This document shows, piece by piece, positions 28,158 to 36,192 of a stretch of DNA of 64,000 nucleotides. This DNA comes from Kluyvera intermedia (GTDB lineage Bacteria > Pseudomonadota > Gammaproteobacteria > Enterobacterales > Enterobacteriaceae), in the NCBI RefSeq assembly GCF_034424175.1, contig NZ_CP139986.1:3596001-3660000 (forward strand), read 5' to 3'. Position numbers and translations under genes: made by a program. Within the stretch, counting starts at the first letter, position 1. Each line of letters opens with the position of its first letter. The notes beneath the pieces were generated by a model. The model made no database searches. It was not told the DNA's origin and saw only the letters and a program-made list of their open reading frames with translations.

Positions 28158-29060
28158 TCACGCGGGCCACAACCACGCGGCCCCGCGCACACCGCTGGAA
28201 TCTCCATGCAGCGCTTTGCGAATCGGCGTTTCACACTCTGCGCCAAATACCCACGTTTTCACCAACGATGGCAACGTGTGATACAACCGCTCAACGTTGC
28301 TCATCCCGCCGCCTAATACAATCACGTCCGGGTCGAGGATATTAATCACGTGCGCCAGCGACTTCGCCACTCGCTGTTCGTAATGGCTGAACGCCTGCTC
28401 TGCCATTGCATCTCCCTGCGCGACCTTTTGCATAATCTCGCTACCTTTTAACGGCTGACCGCTTAATCGGTGATAATCCGTGGCAAACCCGGTACCGGAA
28501 ATAAACGTTTCAATACAGCCCTGTTTACCGCAGTAGCACGGGACTTCCGCCCGATAACGCAACTCTTCATCATTCATCCACGGCAGCGGATTATGTCCCC
28601 ACTCGCCCGCCGTGCCGTTACCGCCAATATGCACACGCCCGTTAATCGCCACGCCTGCACCACAACCGGTACCGATAATAACCGCGAACACCGTCTGTGC
28701 CCCTGCCGCCGCACCATCGACCGCTTCAGACACAGCAAGGCAATTGGCATCATTCGCCAGACGCACTTCCCGATTCAGGCGACGGCTCAAATCTTTGTCA
28801 AACGGCTGGCCGTTAAGCCAGGTCGAATTCGCGTTCTTAACCACGCCGGTATAGGGCGAAATCGAACCTGGAATGCCCATTCCGACCGTGCCGGTTTGCC
28901 CGGTTGCCGCTTCAGCAAGAGAGACAAGATGGGCAATATTCTCAATAGTTTGCAGGTAGTCACGCGGTGTCGGCAAGCGGTGGCGATAAAGCTCCTCACC
29001 GGCGTCGGAAAGCGCAATCACTTCTGTCTTCGTGCCACCTAAATCGATCCCAATTCGCAT
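28158..29060 (-). CDS. mak: Fructokinase (ROK family)
   Basis: Phosphorylates free cytoplasmic fructose to fructose 6-phosphate. The 300-residue ROK protein begins MRIGIDLGGTKTEVIAL (ATP phosphate-binding loop) and contains NDANCLAVSEA, GTGCGAGVAING, EWGHNPLPW and the zinc site in CYCGKQGCIETFISG. E. coli Mak has 302 residues. It is divergent from rdgC, as in E. coli. The 3' end abuts the repeat element, only five bases past it. Confidence 0.95.
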   Translation of the reverse strand: MRIGIDLGGTKTEVIALSDAGEELYRHRLPTPRDYLQTIENIAHLVSLAEAATGQTGTVGMGIPGSISPYTGVVKNANSTWLNGQPFDKDLSRRLNREVRLANDANCLAVSEAVDGAAAGAQTVFAVIIGTGCGAGVAINGRVHIGGNGTAGEWGHNPLPWMNDEELRYRAEVPCYCGKQGCIETFISGTGFATDYHRLSGQPLKGSEIMQKVAQGDAMAEQAFSHYEQRVAKSLAHVINILDPDVIVLGGGMSNVERLYHTLPSLVKTWVFGAECETPIRKALHGDSSGVRGAAWLWPA

Positions 29061-29147
29061 TCATCGCTCCTGTTTAAATCAATGCAAGGTCAGAGACAAT
29101 TCGTTATCATTGCCCGCTGATTTAACGATAACACCGTGGAAATTATC

Positions 29148-30059
29148 ATGCTGTGGTTCAAAAATTTAATGGTTTATCGTCTTAGCCGCGACGTCTCCCT
29201 ACGCGTGGAAGAGATGGAAAAACAGCTCGCTGAGATGACCTTCACCCCATGCGGCAGCCAGGATATGGCCAAAACCGGCTGGGTATCGCCAATGGGTTCA
29301 CACAGCGATGCGCTGACGCATGAAGTCAATGGTCAGATCATCGTCTGTGCGCGTAAAGAAGAGAAGATCCTACCCTCCCCGGTGATTAAACAAGCGCTGG
29401 AAGCCAAGATCCAGAAGCTGGAAGCCGATCAGGGTCGCAAACTGAAGAAGACGGAAAAAGACTCCCTGAAGGACGAAGTGCTGCACTCTCTGCTGCCGCG
29501 CGCGTTCAGCCGCTTCAGCCAGACAATGATGTGGATCGACACCGTTAACGATCTGATCATGGTCGACTGCGCCAGCGCCAAAAAAGCGGAAGATACGCTG
29601 GCACTGCTGCGTAAAAGCCTCGGCTCGCTGCCGGTGGTTCCGCTGACGCTGGAGAATCCGATTGAACTGACCCTGACCGAATGGGTGCGTTCCGGCACGG
29701 CAGCACAGAGCTTCCAGCTGCTTGATGAAGCGGAACTCAAAGCGATCCTTGAAGATGGCGGCGTGATCCGCGCGAAGAAACAGGATCTGGTCTGCGATGA
29801 GATTGCCGTGCACATTGAAGCGGGCAAGCTGGTCACCAAACTGGCGCTCGACTGGCAGCAACGTATTCAATTCGTGATGTGCGACGACGGTTCGATCAAA
29901 CGTCTGAAATTCTGTGACGAACTACGCGATCAGAACGAAGATATTGACCGTGACGATTACGCCCAGCGTTTCGATGCAGACTTTATCCTGATGACCGGCG
30001 AACTGGCAGCGTTAATTAAGAGCCTGGTCGAAGGGTTAGGCGGCGAAGCCCAGCGTTAA
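29148..30059 (+). CDS. rdgC: Recombination-associated protein RdgC
   Basis: RdgC forms a ring around double-stranded DNA and limits RecA-driven recombination. The 303-residue protein (same as E. coli) starts at ATG 29148 with MLWFKNLMVYRLSRDVSL; an in-frame upstream codon at 29136 is not supported. Its basic and acidic pattern is unchanged through the C-terminal LIKSLVEGLGGEAQR. It converges with ppnP across a hairpin. Confidence 0.96.
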   Translation: MLWFKNLMVYRLSRDVSLRVEEMEKQLAEMTFTPCGSQDMAKTGWVSPMGSHSDALTHEVNGQIIVCARKEEKILPSPVIKQALEAKIQKLEADQGRKLKKTEKDSLKDEVLHSLLPRAFSRFSQTMMWIDTVNDLIMVDCASAKKAEDTLALLRKSLGSLPVVPLTLENPIELTLTEWVRSGTAAQSFQLLDEAELKAILEDGGVIRAKKQDLVCDEIAVHIEAGKLVTKLALDWQQRIQFVMCDDGSIKRLKFCDELRDQNEDIDRDDYAQRFDADFILMTGELAALIKSLVEGLGGEAQR

Positions 30060-30067
30060 GCTTACGT

Positions 30068-30095
30068 TTCCCTTCCTGCCATAACAGGAAGGGAA
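30068..30095. terminator. Hairpin between convergent rdgC and ppnP
   Basis: An 11-bp perfect stem (ttcccttcctg/caggaagggaa) with a six-base loop lies between the two stops. There is no long T-run on either strand, so it may be a modest bidirectional terminator. Confidence 0.55.
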
Positions 30096-30099
30096 TCTA

Positions 30100-30384
30100 T
30101 TACAGATAGCGGCACAGATAAGAAGTGGGTTCGGCAACCTCAAGATTAAACTCGCTGTGGCCCGGCACGTTAAACACTTCCCCGGCGCTATAAACTTTCC
30201 ATTCAATTTCACCCGGTAACAGCACATTCAGCGCGCCGCTAATCACGGTCATCTCTTCTGGCTGGGCGGTACCGAAGGTGTATTCGCCTTCTAACATCAC
30301 GCCGACGCTAGCACGACCCGTGCTGCTGCTGGTAAAACCGATAGATTTCACTTTTCCTTCAAAATAATCGTTGCTCTGAAGCAT
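30100..30384 (-). CDS. ppnP: Pyrimidine/purine nucleoside phosphorylase
   Basis: A small cupin-fold enzyme (formerly YaiE) that cleaves nucleosides with phosphate to ribose 1-phosphate and the free base, with broad specificity. It has 94 residues, as in E. coli, and keeps KVKSIGFTSSSTGRASVGVM and GEYTFGTAQPEEMTVISG. It lies between aroM (upstream, same strand, 77 bases) and rdgC (convergent). Confidence 0.94.
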   Translation of the reverse strand: MLQSNDYFEGKVKSIGFTSSSTGRASVGVMLEGEYTFGTAQPEEMTVISGALNVLLPGEIEWKVYSAGEVFNVPGHSEFNLEVAEPTSYLCRYL

Positions 30385-30461
30385 AAACAGGCCCTTATTG
30401 TCTTATCGTAAAAAACCAATATAGGGTTGCGAACAGAAGCCTGTCACGCAAAATCATACGC

Positions 30462-31139
30462 TTAACACAATAATTCTGCGGCCAGCCTGGCGACCAGCAC
30501 ATTCGATAAGAGAACCGGAACATCCAGCGCTTTTTGTAGTAGATCCCGGTGGCGTTGGTGATAGCCAAGCGAATCCAGCACCAGGACGTCCGCCCCCTGC
30601 TCCAGCAGTGAACCGCCCGCTGAAATCAGATGTTCATCGCTATCGCGGACGGGGTTTGCTAGCGCGTAGTAAGGTGAGTTTGGCAACATCTGCCATTTTT
30701 CTTGCTGGGCACTTAAAATAGCTTCTACCGGAACAAGTACCCCGACCTGATGCCCTTCAACAATAGAAGCCACCAGTGGCGGAATAATCCGCTGAGGCTC
30801 TAACAGCATCGCATTACGTGCCACCATGCCACGCAGTTTGAACGTATTCAGTAAAAGAATGACGTCATAGGATTGATTATCAAGTACCTCGATCACCGCC
30901 TGCAGGCTGTGTTCGACTTTCAGACGAGAAACTTCGACAAACTGGTTATCTTTTAACAGGACTAATAAGCGCTCTTCACCGGGTTCTGGTGCGTACTCTT
31001 CCATCACTTCCGCACGACTCATTTTCCCCAATAAGGTCATGTGGGTGATTTGATCTTCCCTGATGTGCTCGGTTAAAAGCGGCAATACTTCACTGACGGG
31101 CACTACCCCAATCGTTAGAATCGCCATCGTTGCACTCAT
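30462..31139 (-). CDS. aroM: AroM family protein
   Basis: A conserved protein of unknown enzymatic function, encoded near aroL and placed in the TyrR regulon of E. coli. The 225 residues from ATG 31139 (MSATMAILTIGVVPVSEV) equal the E. coli length and end LLSNVLVARLAAELLC. In E. coli it is the third gene of aroL-yaiA-aroM. Here yaiA is missing and a terminator lies after aroL, so aroM probably has its own promoter in the 260-bp gap. An upstream in-frame codon at 31160 is not preferred. Confidence 0.9.
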   Translation of the reverse strand: MSATMAILTIGVVPVSEVLPLLTEHIREDQITHMTLLGKMSRAEVMEEYAPEPGEERLLVLLKDNQFVEVSRLKVEHSLQAVIEVLDNQSYDVILLLNTFKLRGMVARNAMLLEPQRIIPPLVASIVEGHQVGVLVPVEAILSAQQEKWQMLPNSPYYALANPVRDSDEHLISAGGSLLEQGADVLVLDSLGYHQRHRDLLQKALDVPVLLSNVLVARLAAELLC

Positions 31140-31337
31140 GTTATCTACCTTGCCTCGCAATTGTTCACTTTACCAATAGCCACCTGGATGGATGAAAAAT
31201 ACCGCTCAAAAGCGTAGCAGCGGATCCTCCGGCCTGAATGTAAAGATTCCAGTTATTTCCAGCACTCTCCTGATATAACTTAATTTTAACTTTTACATAA
31301 CATTAATGATAAGTGATAAATGTGATTTATGCCCAAA

Positions 31338-31362
31338 ATAGCCATGATTAATTTATGGCTAT
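31338..31362. other. Inverted repeat in the aroM leader region
   Basis: Two perfect 8-base arms (atagccat/atggctat) are separated by nine AT-rich bases, about 200 bases upstream of aroM. It could be an operator or a weak hairpin. A TyrR half-site (tttaca, 31293-31298) lies nearby. No further support. Confidence 0.3.
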
Positions 31363-31398
31363 ATCGGCAGTCAATGCGGGAAGATAAGCGAGATTTGG

Positions 31399-31420
31399 CA
31401 AAAACAGGAGGTGCCCCCTG
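31399..31420 (-). terminator. Intrinsic terminator after aroL
   Basis: On the minus strand a GCAGGGGG stem pairs with CCTCCTG and runs into TTTTTGCC, directly adjoining the aroL stop codon. It separates aroL from aroM. Confidence 0.75.
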
Positions 31421-31945
31421 CTAGCTGGCGGTCACCAGAGACAGGGAGTTAAGGATAAGCGTCACCACTTCGTCAGGCGTCGCAGAGGCGTCAACGATAT
31501 AGTGGGCCGTTTCACGGTAAAGTGCATCACGCTGGGCCAGCACTTCGGCCACCTCTTCGCTTATCGGCTTACCGGTGAGCGTTGGACGCTGTTCCGCCTC
31601 AGGAAAAGCTTCCAGTCGACGGGCTAATACCGGCACCGGCGCATTCAGGTAGACCACAATGCCATTTTGCCGCATAAACTGACGATTTTCCGCCGCGAGG
31701 ATGATTCCGCCACCGGTGGCGACGACCATTCCCGGCTGCGTAACGGCGATCAAGGTTTGCGTTTCACGGGCGCGGAATCCCGGCCAGCCTTCTGCGGCCA
31801 CAATATCCGCGACGCTCATACCTGATTGCTGCTGTAAGGCAAGGTCGGTATCCACAAAGCGGAAATTGCAGGCATGGGTAAGCGCTTGACCTATCGTTGT
31901 TTTTCCGCAGCCCCTGGCTCCGATAAGAAAAATAGGCTGTGTCAT
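31421..31945 (-). CDS. aroL: Shikimate kinase 2
   Basis: Phosphorylates shikimate to shikimate 3-phosphate in the chorismate pathway. The 174 residues (E. coli length) start MTQPIFLIGARGCGKTTIGQ with the P-loop, followed by FVDTDLALQQQ, GFRARE, VVATGGGIIL and the lid region RPTLTGKP. The start at 31945 is set by homology and by tccaggta just upstream. Upstream lie TyrR and TrpR operator-like sites, in line with known aroL repression by TyrR and TrpR in E. coli. Confidence 0.96.
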   Translation of the reverse strand: MTQPIFLIGARGCGKTTIGQALTHACNFRFVDTDLALQQQSGMSVADIVAAEGWPGFRARETQTLIAVTQPGMVVATGGGIILAAENRQFMRQNGIVVYLNAPVPVLARRLEAFPEAEQRPTLTGKPISEEVAEVLAQRDALYRETAHYIVDASATPDEVVTLILNSLSLVTAS

Positions 31946-32012
31946 TACCTGGAATTCCCCCTGATGATGCGAATGTGCGGGACGAGCATTTGAAGCGTGG
32001 ATCATATCACCA

Positions 32013-32021
32013 AACTAGTAC
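32013..32021. promoter_or_regulatory. TrpR operator-like site upstream of aroL
   Basis: The palindromic core aactagtac matches the centre of known Trp operators (GTACTAGTT on the other strand) and lies 68 bases upstream of the aroL start, where E. coli aroL also has a TrpR site. Confidence 0.7.
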
Positions 32022-32030
32022 ACACGTAAG

Positions 32031-32048
32031 TGTAAACTTAAGATTACA
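32031..32048. promoter_or_regulatory. TyrR box upstream of aroL
   Basis: The 18 bases tgtaaacttaagattaca fit the TyrR consensus TGTAAA-N6-TTTACA with one mismatch. It is next to the TrpR-like site, as in the doubly regulated E. coli aroL promoter. Confidence 0.75.
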
Positions 32049-32217
32049 AGAAGATCGCTTTAAGATATTTACCGCCATCTCAGGCTGATAATAACTCACC
32101 TCAAAGCGTAAAAAAAAGATGCCACATGGCGTTGCGCTAACAGTACATGAAACTATCTGGCTTTGACAAGCTGGATGACGCCGCAAAAGGTAACACACTC
32201 TGGTGACAAAAATCCTG

Positions 32218-32673
32218 TCAAGCGCGCTTCACCGCCAACAACCACTTATCCAGTTCTGCGGCAAACTGCTGGCGATCGCGCTGGGAAAGCGCACTGGGGC
32301 CGCCGGTCTGAATACCGCTGGAGCGCATAGTGTCCATAAAGTCGCGCAGGGTTAAGCGCTCGCGGATAGTTGCGTGGCTATAGCGCTCACCACGCGGGTT
32401 CAGCGCCGCACCGCCTTTTTCCAGCACTTCTGCGGCCAGCGGAATATCGGCAGTGACCACCAAATCCCCCGGCTGGCAAAGACGGACGATTTCATTATCG
32501 GCAACGTCAAAGCCCTGCGGCACGACCATGGCACGTATGTAGCGCGATGGCGGCACACGCAAATACTGGTTAGCCACCAGCACCAACTCAATCTGCGTAC
32601 GGTCTGCGGCGCGATATAGCACCTCTTTAATCACATTAGGACACGCATCCGCATCCACCCAAATCGTCATCAC
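32218..32673 (-). CDS. yaiI: UPF0178 family protein YaiI
   Basis: A conserved 151-residue protein of unknown function. It starts MTIWVDADACPNVIKEVLYRAADR and has the YaiI/YqxD family features: an early DADACPN acidic/Cys motif and LVVTADIPLAAEVLEKGG, resembling a PIN-like nuclease fold. That activity is an inference for the family. It is divergent from proC, as in E. coli. Confidence 0.92.
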   Translation of the reverse strand: MMTIWVDADACPNVIKEVLYRAADRTQIELVLVANQYLRVPPSRYIRAMVVPQGFDVADNEIVRLCQPGDLVVTADIPLAAEVLEKGGAALNPRGERYSHATIRERLTLRDFMDTMRSSGIQTGGPSALSQRDRQQFAAELDKWLLAVKRA

Positions 32674-32842
32674 GACTTCCTTCTACACGGGAACGTTAAG
32701 CGAGATTATACGGTAAGCCGCCGCGATGGCGTAATAAAGTGCACACCCGTTGAACCACACTCATGGCCCTTTACTGCAAATTGAGCGAATTTGCGTGTAT
32801 AACAGTAAACTACGTATAAAAACCGACAGAGGGAGAGACGTG

Positions 32843-33652
32843 ATGGAGAAGAAAATTGGCTTCATTGGCTGCGGAAATATGGGCAAAGCCATTCTTGGCG
32901 GCCTGATTGCTAGCGGCCAGGTACTTCCTGGACAGATTTGGGTCTATACCCCATCGCCGGATAAAGTCGCCGCACTGCGCGATGAGTATGGCATTAACGC
33001 TGCGCAAAGTGCGCAGGAAGTGGCACAGGTGGCGGATATCGTCTTTGGCGCGGTCAAACCCGGTATTATGGTGAAGGTTCTCAGTGAAATTGCCTCCAGT
33101 CTGAACAAAGACTCACTGGTGGTCTCCATTGCCGCTGGCGTGACTTTAGAGCAACTGGCGCGTGCGCTGGGCCATGACCGTAAGATTGTTCGTGCGATGC
33201 CGAATACCCCTTCCCTGGTGAACGCTGGGATGACCTCAGTCACGCCGAATGCGCTGGTCACGCCGGAAGATATTGCCGACGTATTGAATATTTTCCGCTG
33301 CTTTGGTGAAGCAGAAGAGATTGCCGAAGCCATGATCCACCCGGTTGTTGGCGTGAGCGGTTCCGCCCCGGCCTACGTGTTTATGTTTATTGAGGCGATG
33401 GCTGACGCCGCCGTGCTGGGCGGTATGCCGCGCAAGCAGGCTTATAAGTTTGCCGCGCAAGCGGTGATGGGCTCCGCGAAGATGGTGCTGGAAACCGGGA
33501 AACATCCGGGCGAATTGAAAGATATGGTCTGCTCACCGGGTGGCACCACCATTGAAGCCGTGCGAGTTCTTGAAGAGAAAGGCTTCCGTTCTGCCGTCAT
33601 CGAAGCGATGACAAAATGTATGGAAAAATCTGAGAAGATGAGCAAGTCGTAA
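32843..33652 (+). CDS. proC: Pyrroline-5-carboxylate reductase
   Basis: Final step of proline synthesis, reducing 1-pyrroline-5-carboxylate with NADPH. The 269 residues equal the E. coli length. The N-terminal Rossmann motif is GFIGCGNMGKAILGG, and the C-terminal family signature is MVCSPGGTTIEAVRVLEE. The start at ATG 32843 follows gggagagacg. In E. coli dgcC (adrA) lies next to proC; here proC converges directly with psiF. Confidence 0.97.
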   Translation: MEKKIGFIGCGNMGKAILGGLIASGQVLPGQIWVYTPSPDKVAALRDEYGINAAQSAQEVAQVADIVFGAVKPGIMVKVLSEIASSLNKDSLVVSIAAGVTLEQLARALGHDRKIVRAMPNTPSLVNAGMTSVTPNALVTPEDIADVLNIFRCFGEAEEIAEAMIHPVVGVSGSAPAYVFMFIEAMADAAVLGGMPRKQAYKFAAQAVMGSAKMVLETGKHPGELKDMVCSPGGTTIEAVRVLEEKGFRSAVIEAMTKCMEKSEKMSKS

Positions 33653-33659
33653 GCGCTGT

Positions 33660-33681
33660 GACCCGGCAATGGCGCCGGGTC
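33660..33681. terminator. Hairpin between convergent proC and psiF
   Basis: An 8-bp GC-rich stem (gacccggc/gccgggtc) starts seven bases after the proC stop. There is no T-run, so termination efficiency is uncertain. Confidence 0.45.
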
Positions 33682-33706
33682 AAACTGACTTACCATAGAA
33701 TGGAAA

Positions 33707-34042
33707 TTAACTTTTCTTCAAACAGGTACTCATAAAGGTTTTACGCTCGTCGCCTTTTAAGGTCTTCTGAGCCGCCTGCGCGTTACAATCCTTCATCTTT
33801 TGTTGCTGTGGTGTCAGTGTTTTACCGTCGGCAGCAGCACCTGCACCTTTAAGGCAGGTACTCATATACGTTTTACGCTCATCACCTTTAAGCGTTTTGG
33901 CGGTCGCCTGTTGGTTACAGCTGCTCATACGCTGTTGCTGAGGGGTCAGGGTTTTCTCCGTCGCCGTCGCTGTCGTCGCCGCAGAAGCTGAAGCCGCAAC
34001 AAACAGACCACAAAGCAGAGTCACCATTAATGTCGTTTTCAT
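33707..34042 (-). CDS. psiF: Phosphate starvation-inducible protein PsiF
   Basis: A small secreted protein of unknown function, induced by phosphate limitation in E. coli. The 111 residues have a signal peptide (MKTTLMVTLLCGLFVAASASA) and two direct PsiF repeats, each with a C..Q pattern, the block KTLKGDERKT and a TCLK ending. It lies 94 bases after phoA on the same strand, so it is probably read from the phoA Pho promoter. Confidence 0.93.
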   Translation of the reverse strand: MKTTLMVTLLCGLFVAASASAATTATATEKTLTPQQQRMSSCNQQATAKTLKGDERKTYMSTCLKGAGAAADGKTLTPQQQKMKDCNAQAAQKTLKGDERKTFMSTCLKKS

Positions 34043-34136
34043 TACACCATCCTTTCGTGAGAAGTCACCGTAAGTCTGGTCTCAGAAAGACATTAAAACA
34101 ACCCGGCGTCGTGAATTCGCCGCCGGATTAGCGTGA

Positions 34137-35546
34137 TTACAACCCTAAAGCCGCTTTCATGGTGTAATACAGATCGGTTTGATCGGTAAGCCCCACCACG
34201 TTCGCCGCATGCGGGCCATAAGCCGCAATGCGCAGCTGTGTCCCGGTATGTTCCATCGACTCTTCTTCCGAGTTACCGTAGCTCATCACCATCACCGCAC
34301 CGTCTTTGGTATTCAGTGCCTGAGTCAGCCCCGGCGCTTTGCTATCCGGTGGGATGATCTGGCTGGAGTGAGCGTGGTCGGCGGTCACGATAACCAGGGT
34401 GTTGCCGTCTTTTTTGGCAAATTCCAGCGCCTTTTGTACCGCTTCATCCAGGTCGACCGTTTCACCAATCTGTCCACACGGATTGGCCGCGTGATCCTGC
34501 TTGTCGATTGACGCCCCTTCCACCTGCAGGAAGAATCCTTTCTCATGGGTGCTCAGCAAGGTGATGGCCTTATCGGTCATCTGCGCCAGCGTTGGCACAC
34601 TTTCATTGCGTTTCGGATTTGGCGTGCAGGTGACGGTCGCTTTATCGATATTGCCGTGGTACGAGGCCTTTGGCCCTTCCCAACGCACGGGCATATTACC
34701 GTCGGAGAACAGTCCCAGCAGCGGTTTATCCTGATTTACCTGAGTGATAGCGGCAAGCGTTGTGGCATCGTTCACCAGTTGATACCCGCGCGCTTCGGCC
34801 TGCTCGCGCAATGTCTTGCCCTGCCATTCACCCGCCGTCGCCGCTTCAGCGAAGGTTTTCGCCCCACCGCCTAACGTGACATCAGCACGCGCATTGAGCA
34901 GCTGTTCGGTAATGGATCCCTTGCCGCCTTTTTCCAGCGCATTGGTTGGGCATTTTTCTGAGGTGACGCTTGGGCCATAACATTTGCGCGAAGTGACATG
35001 AGAAACCAGTGCCGCAGGCGTGGCGTCCTGCAGTTCTGCCGTCGAGACGTTACCGGTCGCCAGACCCGCTAATTTAGCCAGCTCGAGGATTGTCTGGTGG
35101 TCTTTTTCGTGGATATCCACCCCCAGCGCGCCATTATAGGTTTTCACCCCGGTGCTCCAGGCCGTTGCCGAAGCCGCTGAGTCAGTGACATAGTCCGGTT
35201 TACCGGTTTTTTTATCCAGCGCGTAGTGGGTGTACTGACCGGTCAGCGGCAGTGCATCAATCCCTTTAAAGAAACCACCAGCACCTTGTGCATAGTTACG
35301 CGCGGCGGTAATTTCCGAATCCCCCATCCCGTCACCAATCAGCAAAATAACGTTCTTTGCCTGCTTATTATTTAACGATACGCGAATGGCCTCGGTTTGA
35401 TCCGCAGATAAACGGCGAGCGCCGCCCTGCTGGGTTATATCCCCAAGCGCTGCGCGGTTATCGAGAACGGTCATATCGCTGTCGGCATGTGCAACTGACA
35501 GACTTAACAGAGGTAATATTGCGGCAAAAATTGCGCTGTATTTCAC
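34137..35546 (-). CDS. phoA: Alkaline phosphatase
   Basis: Periplasmic phosphomonoesterase that releases phosphate during starvation. The 469 residues include a signal peptide ending in VAHA, ILLIGDGMGDSEITAARNY (metal site), VTDSAASATAWSTG with the nucleophile Ser, the metal ligand region DKQDHAANPCGQIGET and VTADHAHSSQI. Two Cys pairs for the disulfides are present (CYGPSVTSEKC and CTPNP with NPCGQ). A near-perfect Pho box lies 61 bases upstream. Confidence 0.98.
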   Translation of the reverse strand: MKYSAIFAAILPLLSLSVAHADSDMTVLDNRAALGDITQQGGARRLSADQTEAIRVSLNNKQAKNVILLIGDGMGDSEITAARNYAQGAGGFFKGIDALPLTGQYTHYALDKKTGKPDYVTDSAASATAWSTGVKTYNGALGVDIHEKDHQTILELAKLAGLATGNVSTAELQDATPAALVSHVTSRKCYGPSVTSEKCPTNALEKGGKGSITEQLLNARADVTLGGGAKTFAEAATAGEWQGKTLREQAEARGYQLVNDATTLAAITQVNQDKPLLGLFSDGNMPVRWEGPKASYHGNIDKATVTCTPNPKRNESVPTLAQMTDKAITLLSTHEKGFFLQVEGASIDKQDHAANPCGQIGETVDLDEAVQKALEFAKKDGNTLVIVTADHAHSSQIIPPDSKAPGLTQALNTKDGAVMVMSYGNSEEESMEHTGTQLRIAAYGPHAANVVGLTDQTDLYYTMKAALGL

Positions 35547-35606
35547 TTGAGATTCTCCATGTATAAATACCTAAAAAAGGAAACATGGAGACTGTAAGAA
35601 AAAAGC

Positions 35607-35624
35607 GTGACAGTTTAATGACAG
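35607..35624 (-). promoter_or_regulatory. Pho box of the phoA promoter
   Basis: The minus strand reads CTGTCATTAAACTGTCAC, two clear CTGTCA repeats 11 bases apart, matching the PhoB consensus. It overlaps the expected -35 position of the phoA promoter. Confidence 0.9.
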
Positions 35625-35642
35625 CGCCAGAGGCTGTTTTAC

Positions 35643-35906
35643 CTACTGATTTTCGTAGGTGAGAAATAACCGTTTAACATGGTTATATAATAATTCATTA
35701 TTATGATCGACATCATGTTCCGCAGGTTCCAGCTTATTCAGCGTCGCCGCAATATTGCTCTCTAACGTTTGTTGGGATTCCTGCTTCATATGCTGCAAAA
35801 GCGTCGTGACCACCACTTCCAGCGCATCAACCTGAATGCGTAATGCATTGGCTTCATCTTCCTTCTCTGCCAGTTTCACCAGCAGTTCAGCAATGAAGTT
35901 TTTCAT
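35643..35906 (-). CDS. iraP: Anti-adaptor protein IraP
   Basis: IraP binds RssB and so stabilises RpoS during phosphate starvation. The 87-residue protein begins MKNFIAELLVKLAEKEDEAN with a coiled-coil N-terminal helix, as in E. coli and Salmonella IraP (86 residues). It lies directly upstream of phoA with the same orientation. In E. coli ddlA is its neighbour; here a transporter gene lies between. Confidence 0.93.
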   Translation of the reverse strand: MKNFIAELLVKLAEKEDEANALRIQVDALEVVVTTLLQHMKQESQQTLESNIAATLNKLEPAEHDVDHNNELLYNHVKRLFLTYENQ

Positions 35907-36192
35907 CGCACGTTATCCTTGTATGACAGATGGGCAGGGAGTCGGCCCCGAAATAAATAGACCGATAAGCACTCCGGTTCTATTCCCCTAAAGCAAGGGG
36001 GATAGAATTACAATATCCAGACAATTCTGCAATACCAACAGGTAAAAATATAATCCCCATGATTTTCATGGCATTGATTTCTTGAAAGGTCATCGAAACG
36101 TTTTGCTGGCAAAATATTGCTATTACTTATGGATAATAATGCTGACCAGAAGGAATAATGGTATCAACATTATTCCCTCCTTTTACGCAATA

